Of a stretch of DNA of 7,496 nt, positions 1-5,246 are shown in pieces; position 1 is the stretch's first letter; each line of letters begins with the position of its first letter. The DNA lies in contig JACWAG010000445.1 of NCBI GenBank assembly GCA_014874425.1, positions 1 to 7,496 on the forward strand. The letters run 5' to 3'. The DNA comes from Syntrophaceae bacterium. Lineage in GTDB: Bacteria; Desulfobacterota; Desulfomonilia; Desulfomonilales; Desulfomonilaceae. The notes under the pieces were generated by a model. The model was not told the origin of the DNA. It saw only the letters and a program-made list of their open reading frames with translations, and made no database searches. Both the position numbers and the translations under genes were made by a program.

Positions 1-8
1 CCAGAGCA

Positions 9-30
9 ATGTCATTGACATGTCATTGAC
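9..30. repeat. Perfect 11-bp tandem repeat, candidate operator
   Basis: The 11-mer ATGTCATTGAC occurs twice back to back (9-19 and 20-30). The first copy plus the next two bases forms a perfect odd-centred palindrome, ATGTCA-T-TGACAT (9-21). The second copy keeps only the inner GTCA-T-TGAC arms. Eleven bases is about one helical turn, so two repressor dimers could sit side by side on one DNA face. It lies 136 bp before the 3-hydroxyacyl-CoA dehydrogenase start. Seen: the repeat and palindrome. Inferred: an operator role. The left end of the site is close to the window edge, so more copies may lie upstream. Confidence 0.5.
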
Positions 31-45
31 TGGTTTAATTTTTGT
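30..45 (+). promoter_or_regulatory. Weak sigma-54-like -24/-12 element
   Basis: CTGG at 30-33 is followed, after exactly ten bases from its GG (32-33), by GT at 44-45 with TTG at 42-44. This is the GG-N10-GC spacing of a -24/-12 promoter. The CAC after the GG is TTT here and the -12 C is T, so the match is weak. It abuts the tandem repeat. The only complete sigma-54 activator in the window is on the other strand. Confidence 0.15.
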
Positions 46-54
46 CGGAAACTC

Positions 55-82
55 TTGATCAAAGCTTTATTCTCTGATAAAT
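55..82 (+). promoter_or_regulatory. Possible sigma-70-type promoter for the acyl-CoA operon
   Basis: TTGATC (55-60) and ATAAAT (77-82) are separated by 16 bases and resemble a -35/-10 pair. The region is AT-rich throughout, so chance matches are likely. The predicted transcript would start near 89, leaving a leader of about 75 bases before the ATG at 166. Confidence 0.2.
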
Positions 83-115
83 CTGAAAAGATGTGCAAAA
101 CATATTTGTTTTCAA

Positions 116-132
116 ATTCTATAGTTTAGAAT
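116..132. repeat. Short inverted repeat in the leader
   Basis: ATTCTA (116-121) and TAGAAT (127-132) form a perfect 6-bp inverted repeat around a 5-base centre. It lies 34 bp before the first gene. It is AT-rich and too weak for a terminator. It could be a small operator or chance. Confidence 0.2.
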
Positions 133-152
133 CTATTAGTTCCCATTTAGAA

Positions 153-157
153 GGGAG
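153..157 (+). promoter_or_regulatory. Ribosome binding site that fixes the ATG at 166
   Basis: GGGAG lies 8 bases before the ATG at 166 but only 2 bases before the in-frame TTG at 160. The spacing favours the ATG. Confidence 0.65.
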
Positions 158-165
158 AATTGTGG

Positions 166-1020
166 ATGGAAATTAAAAGAATTGGCGTAATAGGCGCTGG
201 GCTTATGGGCGGTGGTATTGCTCAAGTAGCCGCCCAGAGCGGCTTCCAGGTAAATCTTATGGATGTCGAGGAGAGATTCCTTACCAAAGGCATTGCTGCG
301 ATTGAAAAAAACCTTAAACGTCAGGTGGACAAAGGTATTATTAAAGCTGATGAATCCGCCGCTATTCGCGGCCGTATTACCACGTGCCTCAGCCTGGCTG
401 AATTGGCGCAAAACGTGGACATGACAATTGAAGCGGTTATAGAGAACCTCGATCTGAAAAAGAAGGTCTACAGGGAACTCGATACTATTGCAGCTCCTAA
501 TGTAATTTTTGCATCAAACACTTCCGCGTTGAGCATAACAGAGATGGCTGGCGCAACAAACAGACCTGACAAATTTATTGGCATGCATTTCTTTAACCCT
601 GTTCCTGTAATGAAACTCGTTGAACTTATAAGAGGTTATGGGACATCGGATGAGACAGTCAAGATAACAAAAGACGTCGCAAATAAAATGCGGAAGACCG
701 CCATCGAGGTTTTGGAAGCTCCGGGATTCGTAGTCAACAGGATCCTTGTCCCAATGGTTATCGAAGCGATTTATGTGCTTCAGGAAGGACTGGCGAGCGC
801 GGCTGAAATTGATGAGGGCATGAAGTTGGGAGCCAACCATCCTATGGGACCTTTGGCGCTTGCTGATCTGGTTGGTTTGGATACCTTACTCAGTGTTCAG
901 CAACACCTTTATGAAGAATTCGGAGACCCAAAATACAGACCACCGGTATTACTAAAGAAAATGGTACGAGCAGGCCGACTGGGTAGAAAAAGCGGCAAGG
1001 GATTTTACGATTATTCATAA
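166..1020 (+). CDS. hbd: 3-hydroxyacyl-CoA (3-hydroxybutyryl-CoA) dehydrogenase
   Basis: A soluble 284-residue enzyme that interconverts (S)-3-hydroxyacyl-CoA and 3-oxoacyl-CoA with NAD(H), a redox step of beta-oxidation or of butyryl-CoA metabolism. The N-terminal Rossmann fold shows GAGLMGGG (10-17) and D33 at the end of the second strand, which fits NAD rather than NADP. The catalytic set known from the family is complete: S120 (in SNTS), H141 and E153 within the HFFNPVPVMKLVE signature, and N191. The C-terminal dimerisation domain carries HPMGPLALADLVGLD (225-239). Length matches stand-alone single-domain bacterial enzymes; there is no fused hydratase. ATG 166 is chosen over TTG 160 from the ribosome-site spacing. 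It is followed after 28 bp by an acyl-CoA dehydrogenase, so the two are probably one transcript. The exact chain length is not visible from sequence; short chain is the family default. Confidence 0.93.
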   Translation: MEIKRIGVIGAGLMGGGIAQVAAQSGFQVNLMDVEERFLTKGIAAIEKNLKRQVDKGIIKADESAAIRGRITTCLSLAELAQNVDMTIEAVIENLDLKKKVYRELDTIAAPNVIFASNTSALSITEMAGATNRPDKFIGMHFFNPVPVMKLVELIRGYGTSDETVKITKDVANKMRKTAIEVLEAPGFVVNRILVPMVIEAIYVLQEGLASAAEIDEGMKLGANHPMGPLALADLVGLDTLLSVQQHLYEEFGDPKYRPPVLLKKMVRAGRLGRKSGKGFYDYS

Positions 1021-1038
1021 TTGAGAAAAGTCATTCTT

Positions 1039-1043
1039 GGAGG
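1039..1043 (+). promoter_or_regulatory. Ribosome binding site that fixes the ATG at 1049
   Basis: GGAGG lies 5 bases before ATG 1049. An in-frame TTG at 1037 overlaps this site and has no site of its own, so the longer reading is rejected. Confidence 0.75.
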
Positions 1044-1048
1044 ACGAC

Positions 1049-2218
1049 ATGGAAGAAATGGATCGCTTCGGACTTACCGAAGAAGAACAGATGCTTCAGG
1101 ACATGGTACGGCGGCTGGCTAAAGAGAAAGTGGCTCCTACCGCTGAAGAACGAGATAAAAAGGGCGATTATCCACGTGACATGCTGGAACTCATGAAAGA
1201 AAACGGGCTTATGGGTGTAGACTTTCCGGAAGCCTATGGCGGCATGGAAGCAGGGATGCTGGCCCATTGTATAGTCGTTGAAGAACTTGCGAAGGCCGAC
1301 GCTTCGGTGGCGCTAATCCCATCAGTCCAGGAGCTTGGTAGTCTTCCGATCATTCTTGCCGGGAATCACCAACAAAAGGAAAAATATCTCACTCCTCTTT
1401 CGTCTGGGGAGACAACCGCCGCTTTTGGCCTTACCGAGTCCAAGGGGGGTTCCGATGTGGCGGCTCTGAAAACACGCGCAGTTAAAAAGGGTGACAAATA
1501 CATCTTAAATGGCTCCAAAATGTGGATCACCAATGGTGGTATCGCTGACACATTCAGCGTCTACGCGATCACAGACCCCGATGTGCCTTCTTACAAAGGG
1601 GCTAGTGTTTTTATCGTTGAGAAAGGCTGGCCCGGGTTCTCGATTGGAAAGAAAGAAAGCAAACTGGGGATCCGCTCTTCAGACACCAGAGAACTGGTCT
1701 TTGAAGATGTCGAAGTCCCTGTCGAAAACCTCTTGGGTGAGGAAGGTATGGGTTTCCATATCATGATGAAAACCCTCGACTTCAGTCGGCCTTCGGTAGC
1801 GGCTCAGGCGTTGGGTATAGCCACGGGCGCTTTTGAATACGCCACTCAATACGCCAAAGAACGGGTCGCATTCGGAAAACCGATCATCAAACATCAAGCT
1901 ATCGCTTTCAAACTTGCGGATATGGCGATGAAGACCACGGCGGCGAGAATGCTCCTCTGGAAAACCTGTTCGCTGCTGGACAAGGTCTCGAAAGACCTGT
2001 CCAAGATTCCACCAGAAACAATCAGACACTCATCCATGTCAAAGGCCTTTTGCTCTGATGTGGCCATGTGGACCACAGTGGAAGCCGTTCAAGTCCTTGG
2101 CGGTTTTGGATACAGCACCGAATATCCCGTTGAGCGTATGATGCGAGACGCCAAGATTACTCAAATCTATGAGGGCACAAACGAAATTCAGCGCCTTGTT
2201 ATTGCCGGCACTCTCTAA
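1049..2218 (+). CDS. Acyl-CoA dehydrogenase, short-chain type
   Basis: A 389-residue flavoenzyme of the acyl-CoA dehydrogenase family, which puts a trans 2,3 double bond into acyl-CoA and passes electrons from FAD to an electron-transfer flavoprotein. Visible in order: the helical N-domain with DFPEAYGG (58-65); the middle beta-domain signature FGLTESKGGSDVAAL (126-140) and WITNGG (159-164), which contact FAD; RVAFGKPI (272-279) in the C-terminal helical domain; and VLGGFGYSTEYPVERMMRD (349-367). The catalytic base is E375 in IYEGTNEIQ, the position used by butyryl-CoA and other short/medium-chain enzymes. Length is normal. Two things make substrate uncertain: SRP (246-248) stands where many butyryl-CoA enzymes have GGR, and the loop near residues 311-322 is about eight residues longer than I recall for mammalian short-chain enzymes. 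It is probably cotranscribed with the upstream dehydrogenase; butyryl-CoA is the default guess, with branched or cyclic acyl-CoA as alternatives. Confidence 0.92.
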   Translation: MEEMDRFGLTEEEQMLQDMVRRLAKEKVAPTAEERDKKGDYPRDMLELMKENGLMGVDFPEAYGGMEAGMLAHCIVVEELAKADASVALIPSVQELGSLPIILAGNHQQKEKYLTPLSSGETTAAFGLTESKGGSDVAALKTRAVKKGDKYILNGSKMWITNGGIADTFSVYAITDPDVPSYKGASVFIVEKGWPGFSIGKKESKLGIRSSDTRELVFEDVEVPVENLLGEEGMGFHIMMKTLDFSRPSVAAQALGIATGAFEYATQYAKERVAFGKPIIKHQAIAFKLADMAMKTTAARMLLWKTCSLLDKVSKDLSKIPPETIRHSSMSKAFCSDVAMWTTVEAVQVLGGFGYSTEYPVERMMRDAKITQIYEGTNEIQRLVIAGTL

Positions 2219-2314
2219 ACCGGATTAAAGGGCCCTTTTGCCGATTAAATTAGGAACGTTACCGGCAAACAACCAAAGCCTTACCCGGACATCATTGCAT
2301 AATCGTTGACCACT

Positions 2315-2339
2315 AAGAGGTGTCTTATCGACGCCTCTT
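2315..2339 (+). terminator. Hairpin, likely terminator of the acyl-CoA operon
   Basis: AAGAGGTGTC (2315-2324) pairs fully with GACGCCTCTT (2330-2339), with one G-U wobble, around a 5-base loop TTATC. The stem is 10 bp and lies 97 bp after the acyl-CoA dehydrogenase stop. The following bases, CTATTATGG, are not a real U-tract, so intrinsic termination would be weak. The stem also forms in the minus-strand transcript, 161 bases past the fusion gene's stop, so a two-way role between convergent genes is possible. Confidence 0.45.
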
Positions 2340-2357
2340 CTATTATGGATCTCTCGT

Positions 2358-2363
2358 AGGTGA
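2358..2363 (+). promoter_or_regulatory. Ribosome binding site of the truncated TsaA/TrmO-like ORF
   Basis: AGGTGA lies 7 bases before the ATG at 2371. A well-placed site supports that this short reading frame was a gene start. Confidence 0.4.
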
Positions 2364-2370
2364 ACAAATC

Positions 2371-2460
2371 ATGGACGAAATAGTTTTTAAACCGATAGGA
2401 ATAATACGAAACGGCTTCAAAGATATTGAAGGAATGCCTGTGGGCCAAGAAATCCGATGA
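2371..2460 (+). pseudogene. N-terminal remnant of a TsaA/TrmO-family gene
   Basis: A 29-codon frame with ATG, ribosome site and TGA stop. Its peptide contains FKPIGIIRNGFKDIEG (6-21), which resembles the opening beta-strand of TsaA/TrmO (UPF0066) proteins, SAM-dependent methyltransferases that modify tRNA N6-threonylcarbamoyladenosine or act as related stand-alone proteins. Those proteins run to about 130 residues or more. Here the similarity ends near residue 24 and nothing resembling the remainder (for example the RPNPIG motif) is found in any frame before 2500, where the convergent fusion gene's 3' end begins. The simplest reading is a gene whose body was deleted, leaving its start beside the convergent gene. 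The family match is from memory of the motif and is short, so a chance small ORF is the alternative. Confidence 0.5.
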
Positions 2461-2499
2461 AAGGTTCAGGTAGAAATCTAGATAGTTTTATCTGAGACT

Positions 2500-5142
2500 T
2501 CAGTAAAAGAAGGATTGAATGCCGTGAAGGAGAAATGCGGTTAAGATTATAGCCACTACAAGATGTGGTAAGACCTCCGTAAATCTCCTGGTTGTCAGTT
2601 TGGCGTTTTTCCCTCTGCTTAATCGGTAACTGATAACAATTGTGCCTAGAGCGCCTATGAAAACTAGTACCTGTTGAGCGAACAACGTCCATGAAGGCGG
2701 AACGGTTATGACCATCCTTTCAAAAATGCTGAAGTGGAATGTCTGCCACAAAACTATCGGAAAATAAACCCCCATATTAATCAAGTAATAAAGATGATAC
2801 GCCATAAATCCTGTCATGACTAAAGGAAGTAAAGCAAGCCCGTAACGCGCGAAATTTTCTTTTGTAGTTTCTCCTGAGACTTGTGAAGAGACGGTGGCGG
2901 CAACAAAGGTAAGCGCATTGGCGCAAAGAATAGCCAATGTGAAAAATAACGTGAAAACAATTATGTCCGGCCAATCAAAAAACAAATGATAAAAGCGATC
3001 ATATATGGCGCCGGTTTCGAGTAATTCGCTCATCAGGCCACCATACATGCTAATGACCAGAAATGAGGTAACGGCGCCTACCTGACGCATTTCCCAGATT
3101 TCTCGACCTGGTATGCGAAGATTAAGGTTCATCGCTCCATGAGGGCAATTCTTAACGCAATTCCCGCAGAGTTTACAAAAACGGTTACTTCTCAACGAAG
3201 GAGCCATTTGGCCGAAAGGACAGCCTTCATGGGATTGTGTCCCGACGAAACACTCGTTGGAGGAGCACTGACTGGCGCACACGTTTCGATCAGCTCTAAG
3301 TTCAAACGGTGAAACCTTGGCTAGAACCCCCATCATTCCACCCAGAGGACACAGGTATCTGCACCATGATTGTCGTTCAAAAACAACAGAAAAAACCACC
3401 GAGAAAAGCGTAATGCTAATTAATAAAAGACCGGTATTGAAAGGGGAAGATCGAATATCTGTCGCAATTTCCAACCAAATGATGAACATGGCGGACGCCG
3501 CAATAATCAAGTCACTTTTTTGTTTTAGAAAAGGAGGAAACGGAATATCGAAAGAAATTAATTTCTTGGCCAGATGACCAATTGCCCCCATAGGACACAA
3601 TGAACACCAGAACCTGGCCCAGATGAAAGCCCCGAATATCATGGTAGGCCAGCCGATGGCCCAACTAAATAACGCTCCGACGTTAGATGATGGATTCACT
3701 GGGCCAAGGAATAATAGTACGAGAAGTATAAAAAAGAAAGGGGCTGCTGCGCTCTGAAATATGGCCGGAAATAAAGGACTCCTTACTGCTCGCAATATCG
3801 TAGGTGAACTTAATAAATTTATCTTGCCGTCAGCTTCAATACGTCTGAGGTCAAAATATATATCTTGGGGTCTCAGAATCCCATCAGCGGAGATCATTAC
3901 CGCTCTTTTGAGAGTGGTTGCAAGCTCCCTGTCATTACCAGGCCAGGAATAACCTACCAGGGTCTTAATGGTCTCCTTCGGTAGCTTGGTGATTTCTTTG
4001 TGAAGTTCCTGACCATATTTACTAACATAATGCTGGACAAGTGTCGGGATTTCTTTCCTTCTTTGGCGCAACGGCGGCACGTGTATAGAATGTTCGAGCA
4101 TCCAGTGAAGCAAAGGATGTTTCTCTGCCGATATCTCGGACGCGTCCAGGTTGGTGGTTCCAATTATTCGAGTGTCACAGTTTTGGTAACCAACTGCGCC
4201 AACTTTCTTGAATTTTCCATTCTTGAGGGTAAACAGTAACCGGTTCTGCATGAGCAGAGTCAGATGTTCCATTCCACGAACAAGCAGGGTCCCTTCTTCT
4301 GTAAGTTCCAGATACCCCGGCGTTTCAATTCTGGTTTGTCCGCCGCCACGCGTTTCTGAACCGAAGAAAAGCCTCATTTGTTGTTCAGTGGGATCAGCGG
4401 TCTCTTCAGGAAGTTCGCAATAGTTCAGGGAGTTATCCTCGGCGGTCATGGGCCTCAATAGATCCATAAAGAGGAAAACTCGTTGGTGGTGCGGAGACAT
4501 CTTGTACATGGCATGAGCAAGAAATTCTTTCCCCACGCCGGTTTCGCCGGTAATCAGAACCGGCCAAACTGACCCTGCCAACTCCTCTAGCTGATGGCCC
4601 ACGCGTTTCCTGACTGTTTCTCCTACAAAATAGTCGGGAAAGAGATGGTCTTCACGACTGATAATATTCTGAAGGGCCCTTTTTTTGCGGGTGTTTTTGT
4701 AGACGTTCTGATCAAGCCTGATGACTTTACGAGCAAGGTTCTTTAACACTGAGATCATGAAATCTGGATTAGATTTCAAAATGCTTTCAAAGCCAGCAGC
4801 GGGGATTTCAAGGACGGTGGAGTTCTCCTCTGCAATAACTTCAGAATTAGTGGGGGTTGGGATGCCAGTGAGAAAGCTGATTTCACCTATAAGGTCACCG
4901 GTGGAAAGCCTGTCAACAGGTATGTCAGGACCACCTTGTTCGTGAACAAGAATCTGGGCTCTGCCGGAAACCAAGAAACGGACATTGTCCCCCAAATCCC
5001 CCGCCGAAACTATGCAATCCCCCCTAGCAAAGTCGCGTAGGAATCCCATCTCCAATAGCGCAGAGCGAACTGGTTCTGGATATTCCAGAAACGGGTCTTT
5101 AAGACCTCTAGAAGTGAAGTTGTCGGCTATTGATTCTTGCAT
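2500..5142 (-). CDS. Fusion: cNMP-binding-like domain, degenerate sigma-54 AAA+ domain, membrane polyferredoxin
   Basis: An 880-residue protein of unknown role. Residues 30-140 form a cyclic-nucleotide-binding-like barrel (GDLIGEISFL, 82-91) that lacks the usual phosphate-binding Arg. Residues 170-430 are an NtrC-type AAA+ domain: Walker A GETGVGKE (199-206), sensor-I-like IIGTTN (326-331) and YSWPGNDREL (398-407) remain. The GAFTGA loop, Walker B acidic pair and arginine-finger segment do not. No Fis helix-turn-helix follows. From 466 on there are about nine hydrophobic segments (near 466-481, 488-508, 544-562, 569-588, 688-706, 724-750, 766-790, 815-838, 855-875). NapH/NosR/CcoG-type CxxCP (C513, C516) and CxxxCP (C594, C598) motifs sit by segments, then a loop with C622, C626, C631, C641 and a canonical 4Fe-4S set C656, C659, C662, C666. 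ATG 5142 is the first start after an adjacent in-frame stop, but the ribosome site is poor. It lies 104 bp after the response regulator gene, same strand. Likely a membrane redox sensor or electron-transfer protein (inferred). Confidence 0.85.
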   Translation of the reverse strand: MQESIADNFTSRGLKDPFLEYPEPVRSALLEMGFLRDFARGDCIVSAGDLGDNVRFLVSGRAQILVHEQGGPDIPVDRLSTGDLIGEISFLTGIPTPTNSEVIAEENSTVLEIPAAGFESILKSNPDFMISVLKNLARKVIRLDQNVYKNTRKKRALQNIISREDHLFPDYFVGETVRKRVGHQLEELAGSVWPVLITGETGVGKEFLAHAMYKMSPHHQRVFLFMDLLRPMTAEDNSLNYCELPEETADPTEQQMRLFFGSETRGGGQTRIETPGYLELTEEGTLLVRGMEHLTLLMQNRLLFTLKNGKFKKVGAVGYQNCDTRIIGTTNLDASEISAEKHPLLHWMLEHSIHVPPLRQRRKEIPTLVQHYVSKYGQELHKEITKLPKETIKTLVGYSWPGNDRELATTLKRAVMISADGILRPQDIYFDLRRIEADGKINLLSSPTILRAVRSPLFPAIFQSAAAPFFFILLVLLFLGPVNPSSNVGALFSWAIGWPTMIFGAFIWARFWCSLCPMGAIGHLAKKLISFDIPFPPFLKQKSDLIIAASAMFIIWLEIATDIRSSPFNTGLLLISITLFSVVFSVVFERQSWCRYLCPLGGMMGVLAKVSPFELRADRNVCASQCSSNECFVGTQSHEGCPFGQMAPSLRSNRFCKLCGNCVKNCPHGAMNLNLRIPGREIWEMRQVGAVTSFLVISMYGGLMSELLETGAIYDRFYHLFFDWPDIIVFTLFFTLAILCANALTFVAATVSSQVSGETTKENFARYGLALLPLVMTGFMAYHLYYLINMGVYFPIVLWQTFHFSIFERMVITVPPSWTLFAQQVLVFIGALGTIVISYRLSRGKNAKLTTRRFTEVLPHLVVAIILTAFLLHGIQSFFY

Positions 5143-5246
5143 TTAGCTACTGAATCTAAATTTTTGACCAGTTTTCAACAAACCCATCTTGGGAATACAA
5201 CTAATGGATGTTACAAAACCATATTATCAAAACCGTCCAAGAGTTT

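Noticed and set aside
160..165. TTG start two codons upstream for the 3-hydroxyacyl-CoA dehydrogenase
   Set aside because: Only 2 bases from the ribosome site; ATG 166 has normal spacing and fits the family N-terminus.
1037..1048. TTG start four codons upstream for the acyl-CoA dehydrogenase
   Set aside because: It overlaps the GGAGG that serves ATG 1049.
2227..2238. 12-bp perfect palindrome AAAGGGCCCTTT after the acyl-CoA dehydrogenase stop
   Set aside because: It has no loop and cannot form a useful hairpin; a similar string also occurs inside the fusion gene, so chance is likely.
2234..2275. TTTGCCG/CGGCAAA inverted repeat as a terminator
   Set aside because: A 7-bp stem with a 19-base loop and no U-tract; the hairpin at 2315-2339 is much better.
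2417..2692. Minus-strand 91-codon frame overlapping the 3' end of the fusion gene
   Set aside because: It lies mostly in another frame of a clear membrane-protein gene and has no recognisable motif.
3317..4423. Several plus-strand frames of 60-90 codons inside the fusion gene
   Set aside because: They are antisense to conserved cysteine and AAA+ motifs, have no family features and no convincing ribosome sites.
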